From Runella slithyformis DSM 19594 (lineage in GTDB: Bacteria; Bacteroidota; Bacteroidia; Cytophagales; Spirosomataceae), in NCBI RefSeq assembly GCF_000218895.1, contig NC_015703.1, positions 3,237,001-3,301,000 of the forward strand: a stretch of DNA of 64,000 nucleotides. Reading direction: 5' to 3'. The notes under the pieces were generated by a model. That model saw nothing but the letters and a program-made list of their open reading frames with translations. It was not told the DNA's origin and searched no databases. A program made the translations under genes and the position numbers. This document shows, piece after piece, positions 7,250 through 16,055 of this stretch; positions within the stretch are counted from its first letter, which is position 1; each line of letters opens with the position of its first letter.

Positions 7250-8413
7250 TTACTTTCCTGCCAAATGCCGGTTGCGGTATTCGATGGGCGTACAGCCTTT
7301 GATCTGACGAAACTGCCGCGCAATGTTTTTGCTGTCGGTCAGGCCCATCTCCAGGGCGATCTCAAAGACCGTCATGTCGGTTTCGATGAGTTTTTGGGTG
7401 AATTTTTCGATGCGGAGATTGAAGATGTATTTATAGATGGGATAGCCTGTAATGTCCTGGAAACGTTGCTCCAACGCCCTTCTCGACAGCGGAACCTGCT
7501 TCACAATGTCTTCTACCTGTAGGTTTTTGTCAATGTTTTGGTGAATGAACTTGAGGGAAGACGCAATGTAGCGGTCGTTGGTGGCGTAGATGTCGGTAGA
7601 CTGGCGCGTGATAATCTGCGTGGGTTTGACGATGATATCATAATAATCAGCTGTGCCGTGTTCGATCATATGGTGCAGCAACTTGGCCGCGTCGTAGCCT
7701 CCTCTTTCGGTATCCTGCCCGATGCTGGAAAGGGGAGGGTCCGAAAACTCACAGATCATTTCATCATTGTCTACGCCCAGCACTGCTACGTGTTCGGGAA
7801 TGCGGATGTTGGATTGCCGACAGGCCTCGGTGATGTGCTGACCCTGGTTGTCGTCGCAGGTCATGAGGGCAATGGGCTTGGGCAGAGATTTAAGCCATTG
7901 GCTCAGCGGGCTGGGCTTGTAGTACCACAACTCGCTCGACCGCGCCATGATGTGCTCAAAATAGTGTACCTGATGCCCCGCTTTTTTGACTCGGTCTTCA
8001 AAACCATCAGCTCGCTCGCGCGACCAAACGATGTCTTTGAAGCCATAAAAAGCAAAGTTTTTGAATCCTTTTCGGAGAAAATATTCAGCCCCCATCTTCC
8101 CCGCTTCGTAGTGGTCGCCCGTGATATTGGGAATTTCTTTGAAGCGTTCTTTAAAATCCTGCGCAATGACGGGAATGCCCGCTTCCACGATTTTGGAGAT
8201 CTTGGGGTCGTTGTATAATTGGCCGATGATGCCGTCGGCTTCCCACTCTAAGGCCCATTCCAGAATTCCGTCAATCCCGATCGTTTCGCGTTGAAATAAC
8301 GGCATCCGACAAAAGATCCACGGGCCGTGCTCTTTGGAATACTTGGAAATGCCTTTCAACAGGCCTTTGCTGTATTCTTCGGCAAAGTCGATGAGGAGAA
8401 TGATTTTATACAT
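7250..8413 (-). CDS. XylR-like AraC-family transcriptional regulator with periplasmic-binding-protein sensor
   Basis: This 387-aa regulator has a LacI/PBP1-type ligand-binding domain (residues about 1-270, with ADGIIGQL, HVAVLGVDNDEMICE and PLSSIGQD motifs) and a C-terminal AraC-type double helix-turn-helix (about 285-385, ending PIEYRNRHLAGK). It lacks the N-terminal LacI HTH, as in E. coli XylR. Such proteins sense a sugar and activate adjacent catabolic genes. It lies on the same strand as, and 59 bp downstream of, the FucP-type porter, followed further upstream by the ROK kinase and GH20 genes. An amino sugar released by the hexosaminidase is the best guess for its inducer. That assignment is context inference. 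Confidence 0.9.
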   Translation of the reverse strand: MYKIILLIDFAEEYSKGLLKGISKYSKEHGPWIFCRMPLFQRETIGIDGILEWALEWEADGIIGQLYNDPKISKIVEAGIPVIAQDFKERFKEIPNITGDHYEAGKMGAEYFLRKGFKNFAFYGFKDIVWSRERADGFEDRVKKAGHQVHYFEHIMARSSELWYYKPSPLSQWLKSLPKPIALMTCDDNQGQHITEACRQSNIRIPEHVAVLGVDNDEMICEFSDPPLSSIGQDTERGGYDAAKLLHHMIEHGTADYYDIIVKPTQIITRQSTDIYATNDRYIASSLKFIHQNIDKNLQVEDIVKQVPLSRRALEQRFQDITGYPIYKYIFNLRIEKFTQKLIETDMTVFEIALEMGLTDSKNIARQFRQIKGCTPIEYRNRHLAGK

Positions 8414-8472
8414 GGTCCGAAGACTGGGTTTACTGTTTGTTGACGGTCGGTTTTAAGAAACCTCCCGCACCG

Positions 8473-9726
8473 CTACGAAAAAAGCTCTTTCCAGCTTTTA
8501 ACGGTGGCGTTGGTCACGAGCGGTTTGGCCCAAAGTCCGATGCTTAAAATGTAGCCTAAAGTAATCAACAGAAACAACATGGCCAAGCGAAGACCGACCA
8601 ATTCGGCGAATCCACCGATGATAAGGGGTACAACTGCCCCTCCGGCGATACCCGAGCAAAGAATTCCCGAAAATGTACCGTGGTGATAGGGAACGGAGTT
8701 GAGCGCCAGGGAAACAATGATCGACCACATCACCGAAGCACAAAACCCGCTCAATGGGAAGGCATAGAGCGCCGCTTCCAGAGGGCCAAACAAACCCACT
8801 ACTACCGAAACAATGGCACCAATCGTGAATAAGATCAATACCCGACGGCTATCAAAGATTTTGAGCAAGACCAAGCCCAAAATACAGCCAATGGTAAGCA
8901 AACCCCAAAAATAGGAAATGACCGATGCCCCTTCAATGGCAGGGTCTACGTTGTGGTAGGTTTGGAGAAATTTGGAAGTCCAGTTGGCAATGCCCTGCTC
9001 GGTGCCCACGTAGCAGAAAATACCGATGAAAAACAGGAATACATAGCGGTTTTTGAGCAGGTCTTTGAAGGCATTTTCGGTATCAATTTTTTCATCTTCT
9101 TTGAGCTCTACTTCGGGAAACTTAATAAACCAAATCACGACCACCATCAGAAACGCGACCACCGCAAACACCCAATACAGCGACACCCATTTCAGGTCGG
9201 CAGGTACGATTTGATTGAGCGTATTGATAAAAGTATTGGATACCGTATCGGAGTGTACGTTGAGTACCAAATAGCTGTACAGCATCGGGCTCAAGAACGA
9301 GGCACCGCCAAAGAAAAGCTGCGCCATGACCGAATTAAAGGCAAAATTGGTTTCGCCGCCCGCCACTCTCAGCAAAGGGTTGATCACCACCTGCAACATG
9401 GCCATACCGATGCCGATGATAAACAGCGAAAGCAGCGCCACCGTAAATGTAGGCATGACCGCAAACAGCAACGCCCCTCCGAATGCCATCATAAATGCCC
9501 ACAAAAGCACTTTTTTTTCACGGTATTTTTCCACCAGAATCCCCGAAGGAATGGAAGCTACGCCATAGGCTACAAAAAATGCAAAAGGCAGAAAGCCTGC
9601 CAGTCCGATGCTCAATTCAAAGCTGTCTACAATGTCGGGAATAATGGGCCCCAAGATATTGCTGAGAAAGGAAATGACGAAGAAAATGAGAAAAATCAGA
9701 ATGACAATAAAGGTGTTACTTTTCAT
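8473..9726 (-). CDS. Sugar MFS transporter, FucP/NagP type
   Basis: This 417-aa integral membrane protein has 12 predicted helices and belongs to the FHS (fucose/glucose-galactose/NagP) branch of the major facilitator superfamily. Examples are the N-terminal block FLPFAFFVAYGVASIPSGIL and the second-half SGFCASVMWSIIVSLALNSV. FHS porters import sugars with protons. The neighbours (ROK kinase, GH20 beta-hexosaminidase, NagX-like acyltransferase) make N-acetylglucosamine a plausible substrate, by analogy with NagP. The gene is the middle of a leftward cluster and its upstream region contains an inverted repeat (9753-9843). Confidence 0.88.
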   Translation of the reverse strand: MKSNTFIVILIFLIFFVISFLSNILGPIIPDIVDSFELSIGLAGFLPFAFFVAYGVASIPSGILVEKYREKKVLLWAFMMAFGGALLFAVMPTFTVALLSLFIIGIGMAMLQVVINPLLRVAGGETNFAFNSVMAQLFFGGASFLSPMLYSYLVLNVHSDTVSNTFINTLNQIVPADLKWVSLYWVFAVVAFLMVVVIWFIKFPEVELKEDEKIDTENAFKDLLKNRYVFLFFIGIFCYVGTEQGIANWTSKFLQTYHNVDPAIEGASVISYFWGLLTIGCILGLVLLKIFDSRRVLILFTIGAIVSVVVGLFGPLEAALYAFPLSGFCASVMWSIIVSLALNSVPYHHGTFSGILCSGIAGGAVVPLIIGGFAELVGLRLAMLFLLITLGYILSIGLWAKPLVTNATVKSWKELFS

Positions 9727-9752
9727 GAAGTTGGGTTTACGAATGTTATTTT

Positions 9753-9843
9753 GCCACTAAGAACACAAAGAAGGCACAAAGTAATAAAAGGAAGTGAAGA
9801 TTTCTTTTTGAATCTTAGGGTAACTCTTTGTGTCCTTAGCGGT
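9753..9843. repeat. Inverted repeat CCACTAAGxACACAAAG family
   Basis: GCCACTAAGAACACAAAGA (9753-9771) and TCTTTGTGTCCTTAGCGGT (9825-9843) are imperfect inverted copies (17 of 19 pair). They lie between the FucP-type porter and the ROK kinase. Similar elements are common in Bacteroidota intergenic DNA. Confidence 0.6.
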
Positions 9844-9911
9844 TAACCGAAAGAACTGATTTGTTTAAAATGTTAAATAGATAAAAAGTGAATTGCATTC
9901 GTCATTCTGGA

Positions 9912-10760
9912 TCAGACCTTGACCTTTACCTCTTGAGAAACTAAGGCGGCGGCACCCAACAGTGAAATGGTGTCGTCTTGAGATTGCATTATTTTGAGGC
10001 GTTTGAGTGATTGCGGATAGGCAAAATCATTGAGGGCTTCCAACATGCCCGCTTTAAACAAAGGGTAAGCTTTGGCAATGGACCCCCCCAAGATAATGGC
10101 TTCCGGGTCAAATACGTACATGACGGCCTTGATGGCGCAGCCTAAATGCACTCCGAATTCTGACCATAAACCAAGGGCCTGTTTATCGCCTGCCACTGCT
10201 GCATGACTGGCTTCCAGCGCACTTGTGCCATGGATGCCATCGAAGAAATTGCTGCAGGCATAATACTCAAAATTATGGTCGCGGTAGGGGAGCATGCCGA
10301 TTTCTCCCGCGCCGCAGTTATGACCGGTATAGAGCTGATTGTCAATGATAATACCCGAGCCAAGTCCTGTTCCGATGGTCATTCCGACCACCGAATCAAA
10401 GTCTTTGGCTACGCCGAAACGGTGTTCACCCAACGTAAAGCAATTGACGTCATTGTTGACAAAAACGGGCAGGTTGAATTCTTCTTCCAAAATATCCCGC
10501 AGGGCTACTTTTTCCCACGAGGGGATATTGGCTACGTTGTACACGATACCGCGTTCGGTATCCACCACCGATGGCACGCCAATGCCGATACCGGTGGCGG
10601 GATAATGGGTCAGCGGTTTGATCAGGTCAATCAATTGACTTAATGTAGCCGATAATGATTCCTTTTGTCGGAGAAATATAGTGTTCTGGTGGATGATCGA
10701 ACCGTTTTTTTCGATACCCGCTTTTATTTTTGTCCCCCCTAAATCTACACCTATTGTCAT
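9912..10760 (-). CDS. ROK-family sugar kinase
   Basis: This 282-aa ROK protein starts with the phosphate-binding motif IGVDLGGTKIKAGI and has a second ATP/sugar segment, SVVGMTIGTGLGSGIIIDN. The sugar-binding GHNCGAGEIGMLPY block is present. The classical CxCGxxGCxE zinc cluster is not: the segment reads YACSNFFDG, as in a zinc-less subset of ROK kinases. It probably phosphorylates the sugar taken up by the adjacent porter (glucose, GlcNAc or a relative). I chose ATG 10760; a GTG two codons upstream (10766) is an alternative. The catalytic Asp is in FVNNDVN. Confidence 0.88.
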   Translation of the reverse strand: MTIGVDLGGTKIKAGIEKNGSIIHQNTIFLRQKESLSATLSQLIDLIKPLTHYPATGIGIGVPSVVDTERGIVYNVANIPSWEKVALRDILEEEFNLPVFVNNDVNCFTLGEHRFGVAKDFDSVVGMTIGTGLGSGIIIDNQLYTGHNCGAGEIGMLPYRDHNFEYYACSNFFDGIHGTSALEASHAAVAGDKQALGLWSEFGVHLGCAIKAVMYVFDPEAIILGGSIAKAYPLFKAGMLEALNDFAYPQSLKRLKIMQSQDDTISLLGAAALVSQEVKVKV

Positions 10761-10901
10761 GTTCACGCTTTTTTATCGTTTTCCTTTTTCCGTTAACGTT
10801 TACTGTTATTTGTGGACTATTTTAACTGAAGCGGGTTGGGCAATACCCTATAATGGGACTCTTGGCCCCAAATCCCCGCTTCTCAATTCTTACTTCGGTT
10901 T

Positions 10902-13481
10902 TTATTGTACGCTCACCATTCGACTGCCTTTGCCCGCAGCGTCAAAACTTTTCAGTTTAACGGTTCCCGTAACGTTGATCGGGCCTTTGTATTCCGTCGA
11001 TTTTTCATTCGGCTCGCTACCGTCAGCAGTATAACGAATGGTGAGTCCGGGAAATGCACTGTTGGCCTTCAGCATGCCGTTTTCGACGAGGGCTCCCGGT
11101 AATGGTACGCGATAAGTATAGCCGCCGTTGAGATAGCTCAGGCGCGGCAACTCTTTTTGAGCGAGCGTATTTGCAAATACGTTCCAGCCGGTTTGAATGA
11201 CCTTTTCACGCGTGGTTTTGTCTTCGATGGTTTCCCACGGGCGTTCGGCACTCCAGGCACTTTCGGCAAATCCCATCAGTTTGGGCAGGGTATAATATTC
11301 CATCATATCGCGTCCTTTGACGGTCTCGCTCCAGAGTTGGCATTCTACACCGATGATGTTTTTGCGGGCTTCGGGTTTAAGTTTCACGACGTTGTCAAAC
11401 ACCATCGGCTTTCCCATCGCTGTGGTATAAGTGGTTTTGAACATATCGTAGGGCGCAAAGGTGTAATTGTCGCGGGTATCCACAAAGCCTGCCCAATAAA
11501 GCCCCGGCTCTTTGGGGTCGTTGTTGTAGGCCAGGTCAAAATAAAAATTGGTGACGTTGCAGAGAACCACCGGGTAGCCCGCATTAGCGATCTTATAGCC
11601 CATGTCGGGGTCATAGACGTTGTTCCAGACATAAGGAACGACATTTTTTCCGGCAAACTCGGGATTGACTTTCAGCGCACCGTCTTTGCCTTTGATCATA
11701 GCAACCTCTTCCCAGCCGTGAATTTGAAGGTTGCGTTTTTGAAGCATTGGCAACAATCGACGAATGAAATAAGGGTGTAAATTATAGGCATTGCCGATGC
11801 TCGGGTCTTTTTTGAGCAGTTCCTGCGCCAAAGGCGATCGGGTCCAGGCTCCCGAAGCCACTTCGTCGCCGCCGATGTGGAAGAGGTCTAAGGTCAGCCC
11901 GGCTTCCTTGTACATTTTAATGATTTCGTCGGTGACTTTCTCGTAAAAATGATAGGTAGATTCCCGGGTTACGTCTACTACGTTGTCTTTGTATCCCTGC
12001 GCCGAGACATACACCGATCGGTCGTCGGGGTCGATGAGGCGGTACTCGTTGGCTTCTTTTTCTTTTCCTTCTTTCATCAGGCGCTCGTAGCGGGCTTCCA
12101 TGGCTTTGATGGCCGCGTGGGCGTGTCCGGGCAGGTTTACTTCCGGAATGACCTTGATGTGACGGGCGGCGGCGTATTGGAGGATTTCAATGAAATCGGC
12201 TTTGGTATAAAAGCCGCTGCCGTGTTTGCCTTTGTCGTACGCCACGGGTCCGGAGCCGTAGCCGGGATGCAGCGCGGCATTTTTGTACGAAGAAATGTGT
12301 TGACGTTGGGCACCTACCTGCGTGAGTTCGGGCAAACCGTCAATTTCCAGTCGCCAGCCTTCGTCTTCGGTGGTGTACAGCAAAAAGTGGTTTAATTTGT
12401 AAAAGGCCAATACATCCAACAGCCGCAACACCGATTCTTTGGTTTGGAAATTACGGCTCACGTCCAGCTGCATACTGCGAAAATGAAAACGCGGAGCATC
12501 TTCAATCTGCACATATTCCAGGCCGACAGAAGGTGCTTTTTGGACAAAAGCTTTTGTCGGAATCAGCGCGGCCAAACTTTGGGTGCCGTAAAAAACCCCG
12601 GCGGCGTCGCTGCCGATGATGGATACGCCTTTGTCGCTGACGCTCAGATGGTACGCTTCTTTACGGATGCCGTTGACGACGATGTTGCCTGTTTGCAGGG
12701 AAATGGCATTGACGGCCGGTGCGCCGTTTTTGACGGAAAACGAATTTCCCGTTAATTCTTTCAGCCGTTGGGCAAGCAGATTGGCTTCGCTTTCGAGTCC
12801 GTTTTGGTAATGAATAGCAGTCGCGGCTGTCAGTGTATAGGTTCCTTTTCCGGCGGTGACCTTCACGGGACTCGGAATCACTTTCAATAATTGATCTGCA
12901 TTGACCGGGCTCACACCCAAGTTCTCTTTGTATTGGTACTCATGCGTCAGGATCGGGTCTTGGTCGTTGGGGCCGCGCAGCAATTGTTCTTTTTTGGTAA
13001 AAGGCACTACCGTACAGGGATCGAGCTGAACGATTTGGGTCTCTTTGCCCTCTTTGTCATAAAATACAAAGTACAGGCCCAAGGGCGCATCGGTTTCTTT
13101 GATAATGCCTTCGGTGCCTTTATAACTGACCGTCAAAGAGTCGCCGGGGGCCAGGTGAAACCCTTTGTTGGGCGTCATTTTGTACCAATCGCCGTTGATG
13201 TGTTCGAGTTGGGCGGGCTGAGGCGTGGGATGAGGCAGTAAAGGACGCGGAGCCATATTGAAAAATAAAGCCCAGCTGCTGTCGCCTAACGTTAGGCTAC
13301 CGTTGTTTTTTAAGTAAAATTTGGCTTCAAATACATCATTCGGCCCCGCAAAATTGCTGACCGCTTCCCACGAAACGGCCACCCTGCCGGCTTGGTCAAA
13401 CGTACTGCTTTCGGCTGACTTACAGCTTTTAAGACTAATGATTGTCAAAGACAGGAACGCACTATATAAAATATTACGCAT
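10902..13481 (-). CDS. Beta-N-acetylhexosaminidase, GH20, putative lipoprotein
   Basis: This 859-aa exo-hexosaminidase has an N-terminal lipoprotein-like signal (SLKSC, Cys20). Next comes a beta-sandwich CHB_HEX-type domain (about 30-170), a GH20b alpha/beta domain (about 190-330) and the GH20 TIM barrel. The barrel carries the catalytic Asp-Glu pair in HIGGDEV (D539, E540) and aromatic substrate-pocket residues further on. The C-terminus (about 780-859, IRYTADGSEPNEKSTEYKGP) is a chitobiase-C-like domain. GH20 enzymes release terminal GlcNAc or GalNAc by substrate-assisted catalysis. It probably acts at the cell surface or periplasm and feeds the transporter and ROK kinase encoded downstream. 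The gene is divergent from the NagX-like gene at 13582. Confidence 0.93.
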   Translation of the reverse strand: MRNILYSAFLSLTIISLKSCKSAESSTFDQAGRVAVSWEAVSNFAGPNDVFEAKFYLKNNGSLTLGDSSWALFFNMAPRPLLPHPTPQPAQLEHINGDWYKMTPNKGFHLAPGDSLTVSYKGTEGIIKETDAPLGLYFVFYDKEGKETQIVQLDPCTVVPFTKKEQLLRGPNDQDPILTHEYQYKENLGVSPVNADQLLKVIPSPVKVTAGKGTYTLTAATAIHYQNGLESEANLLAQRLKELTGNSFSVKNGAPAVNAISLQTGNIVVNGIRKEAYHLSVSDKGVSIIGSDAAGVFYGTQSLAALIPTKAFVQKAPSVGLEYVQIEDAPRFHFRSMQLDVSRNFQTKESVLRLLDVLAFYKLNHFLLYTTEDEGWRLEIDGLPELTQVGAQRQHISSYKNAALHPGYGSGPVAYDKGKHGSGFYTKADFIEILQYAAARHIKVIPEVNLPGHAHAAIKAMEARYERLMKEGKEKEANEYRLIDPDDRSVYVSAQGYKDNVVDVTRESTYHFYEKVTDEIIKMYKEAGLTLDLFHIGGDEVASGAWTRSPLAQELLKKDPSIGNAYNLHPYFIRRLLPMLQKRNLQIHGWEEVAMIKGKDGALKVNPEFAGKNVVPYVWNNVYDPDMGYKIANAGYPVVLCNVTNFYFDLAYNNDPKEPGLYWAGFVDTRDNYTFAPYDMFKTTYTTAMGKPMVFDNVVKLKPEARKNIIGVECQLWSETVKGRDMMEYYTLPKLMGFAESAWSAERPWETIEDKTTREKVIQTGWNVFANTLAQKELPRLSYLNGGYTYRVPLPGALVENGMLKANSAFPGLTIRYTADGSEPNEKSTEYKGPINVTGTVKLKSFDAAGKGSRMVSVQ

Positions 13482-13581
13482 AATTTGCGGGGTTTAATAG
13501 CCCTAATAATACTGTGGTACGTATTAAAAATACCATTGGCTTTTGAAGTAATTTTAACAAATTCCTAATACTATTCTTTTG

Positions 13582-14679
13582 ATGTCACCCCAAACCAACC
13601 GACTCGTTTCGCTGGATGCGTTGAGAGGGTTTACCATTGCAGCGATGCTCATGGTCAATTTTCCCGGCAGTGAGGAGTATGTATTTTTTACCCTGCGCCA
13701 TACCAAGTGGAATGGTCTTTCCTTTACGGACCTGGTTGCCCCCATTTTTCTGTTTGTTGTGGGGGTGTCGATTGTTTTTGCGTATTCTAAACGAAAATGG
13801 GATGGCCGACCGACGGGTGAACTGTACCGAAAGATCATCATCCGTTCGCTGAAGATATTTGCCGTGGGTATGTTTCTGAACCTGATGCCTACCTTTGATT
13901 TCAGTGATATTCGCTGGACGGGTACGCTGCACCGCATTGCGTTTGTCTTTTTGGGATGCGCCGTTTTGTACCTGAATACGAATTGGAAACAACAGGCGTG
14001 GGTCGGGGCCGTCATTCTGGTGGCCTATTGGCTGGCGCTGACGCTCATTCCCACGCCCGGTATAGGGAAAGTGATGCTGGAACCCGGAGTGAACCTCGTG
14101 GCGTGGTTTGACACCCAATTCCTGCCCGGTAAAATGTGGCAGGGAACCTGGGATCCCGAAAGTATCCTGAGTACGTTTCCTTCCATCGTGTCGGGGATTA
14201 CGGGAATGCTGGCGGGACAGTTGCTGCAAAGTACATTTACGCCTAATGAAAAAGTGAATTACCTCATGACGGCGGGCGTATTTTCGGCGGCGTTGGGCTA
14301 TTTCTGGGGGTTGGGCTTTCCCGTCAACGAAAACCTTTGGACGAGCTCCTTCGTATTAGTGACCTCCGGCTTTGCGTGTCTGCTGCTCGGCGCTTTGTAT
14401 TTTATGGTGGATATTTTAGGGAAAACCAAAGGTACTTTGCCCGGAATCATCTTTGGGGCCAATGCCATTGCGGTGTATGTGCTGGGAGATATTCTGGCGT
14501 TGTTCTTTTACGGAGCAACATTCGGTGAATATTCACTGAACGAACATGCCGTCAATGGATTGATCACCATGGGGGTTGCCCCCAATTTGGCCAGTCTGTT
14601 GTACGCGCTGTTTTTTGTTTCGGTCAACTTTTTGCCGGCGTATTTGCTGTATCGAAAAAAGATATTTATCAAATTGTAA
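13582..14679 (+). CDS. NagX/HGSNAT-like membrane acyltransferase (DUF5009 type)
   Basis: This 365-aa polytopic protein has the opening motif RLVSLDALRGFTIAAMLMVN shared by the heparan-alpha-glucosaminide N-acetyltransferase/NagX group, and about ten hydrophobic helices. Later conserved blocks include DLVAPIFLFVVG and GTLHRIAFVF. NagX genes recur beside chitin/GlcNAc utilisation genes, where a role in amino-sugar acetylation or transport has been suggested. The divergent GH20 gene fits that setting. An in-frame TTG one codon upstream (13579) is a weaker start than ATG 13582. Confidence 0.88.
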   Translation: MSPQTNRLVSLDALRGFTIAAMLMVNFPGSEEYVFFTLRHTKWNGLSFTDLVAPIFLFVVGVSIVFAYSKRKWDGRPTGELYRKIIIRSLKIFAVGMFLNLMPTFDFSDIRWTGTLHRIAFVFLGCAVLYLNTNWKQQAWVGAVILVAYWLALTLIPTPGIGKVMLEPGVNLVAWFDTQFLPGKMWQGTWDPESILSTFPSIVSGITGMLAGQLLQSTFTPNEKVNYLMTAGVFSAALGYFWGLGFPVNENLWTSSFVLVTSGFACLLLGALYFMVDILGKTKGTLPGIIFGANAIAVYVLGDILALFFYGATFGEYSLNEHAVNGLITMGVAPNLASLLYALFFVSVNFLPAYLLYRKKIFIKL

Positions 14680-14792
14680 CCTATAATTGAAAATCCGTGA
14701 TAATCTGCGTTCTGACTGTATAATGGAACACGGATGACGCTGATCCCGAAAGCGTTCGGGAGCGCGGATTAACACGGATGAATCATTGAATC

Positions 14793-15740
14793 ATGAGAAA
14801 AATTTATGCCATTTGTCTTATTTTCAGTCTCTTACTTTCCCCTGTTGCCTTTTCTCAAAAAGCACAAAAGGTAAAGTTCGGTCTCTTTACGGACGTGCAC
14901 GTGCCGACCATGCACGACGCCAAAGAGCGTATCACGGCGTTTATGGACAGCATGAAAACGGCCAAGCCCGATTTTATCATTGAACTCGGTGACTTCGGTA
15001 CGCCGGCTCCCAAATACGCCTATGGGTTTGACCTATGGAAAGCGTACCCGGGCCTTAAATACCAAGTCATCGGCAACCACGAAATGGACGGCGGCTACTC
15101 ATTAAAACAGGCCCTCGACTACCGAGGAATGCCTTCGTCCTATTATTCCTTTGAAAACAATGGCTTCTATTTCATCGTGTTGGACGGCAACGACAAAAAA
15201 ACGCCCGATGTAAAAGGCTATCAACAATACATGGGCGAAACACAATTGGCGTGGCTGAAAGGGGAACTGGACAAGGCCAAAATGCCCATCATTATCTTTT
15301 CCCACCAAGGATTAGGGAAAGACGGGGTGGACAATGCTGCCGATATTCGGGCCATGCTGGAAGCGCACAATAAGAAAGCCGGAAAGAATAAAGTTATTGT
15401 CAACTTCTACGGCCACATTCACTACGACCGGGCGGACGAGATCAACGGCATTTGGTACGTTTGCATCAATTCGATGTCGTACAAATGGCTGGGGGAAGAA
15501 TACGGGCACGTTCGCTACAGCGAGCAGGTGGATAAGGACTTCAAATGGATCAAATACACAACTCCTTACAAAGATCCGCTGTATACCGTGATTGAAATCT
15601 CGACCAAAGGAACCATCACCATTGCCGGCAAAAAATCGGAATGGGTCGGGCCGCCGCCCGAAAAGGTGGGGTTTCCCGTACAGAACCCTGAATACGAAGT
15701 GCCCGAGATCAGAGCACGAACCCTGAAATTTAAACCGTAG
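14793..15740 (+). CDS. Secreted calcineurin-like metallophosphoesterase
   Basis: This 315-aa protein has a Sec signal peptide (cleavage near AFSQ, residue 22) and the five metallophosphoesterase motifs in order: TDVH, ELGDFG, GNHE, FSHQGLG and YGHIH. These bind a di-metal centre and hydrolyse phosphoesters in the periplasm or outside. A second phosphoesterase (18712) lies just beyond the glycosidase-like gene. The substrate is unknown. The 3' end of the gene (from about 15718) is partly duplicated in the repeat array that follows. Confidence 0.9.
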   Translation: MRKIYAICLIFSLLLSPVAFSQKAQKVKFGLFTDVHVPTMHDAKERITAFMDSMKTAKPDFIIELGDFGTPAPKYAYGFDLWKAYPGLKYQVIGNHEMDGGYSLKQALDYRGMPSSYYSFENNGFYFIVLDGNDKKTPDVKGYQQYMGETQLAWLKGELDKAKMPIIIFSHQGLGKDGVDNAADIRAMLEAHNKKAGKNKVIVNFYGHIHYDRADEINGIWYVCINSMSYKWLGEEYGHVRYSEQVDKDFKWIKYTTPYKDPLYTVIEISTKGTITIAGKKSEWVGPPPEKVGFPVQNPEYEVPEIRARTLKFKP

Positions 15741-16030
15741 GGGCAGGCTTTACGTCTGCCCGGTTGCGTCAAAACCGGTGTTGGAGTATAAACCAAAAAT
15801 AATAAATGTACCGTAGGGGCAGGCTTTACGTCTGCCCGGTAATCGCGAAAGATTTCAAACCGCATTGAAAAAAGGCGGACGCATACATGGGCGGACGCAG
15901 AGCGAGAACCCTGAAATTTAAACCGTAGGGGCAGGCTTTACATCTACCCGATAACCGCGAAAGATTTCAAACCGCATTGAAAAAAGGCGGACGCATACAT
16001 GGGCGGACGCAAGGCCCGCCCCTACGGGGT
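15734..16030. repeat. Array of GTAGGGGCAGGCTTTACGTC repeats
   Basis: The 30-mer starting ACCGTAGGGGCAGGC and ending in CTGCCCGG occurs at 15734-15763, 15810-15839 and, with three changes, 15922-15951. Copies two and three are each followed by the same roughly 60-bp tail (CGCGAAAGATTTCAAACCGC then GGCGGACGCATACATGGGCG), so 15810-15899 and 15922-16011 are a near-exact tandem duplication. Copy three is also preceded by ACCCTGAAATTTAAA, which matches the 3' end of the phosphoesterase gene. The array closes with CCCGCCCCTACGGGGT, an inverted arm of the repeat. It fills the gap between two genes and holds no coding frame. Confidence 0.85.
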
Positions 16031-16055
16031 TTGATTGTATTTTATCTATTTGATT

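Noticed and set aside
15734-16030. Spaced repeats considered as a CRISPR array
   Set aside because: There are only three copies with unequal spacing, a shared tail and inverted arms, and no cas genes, so it is a dispersed palindromic repeat array.
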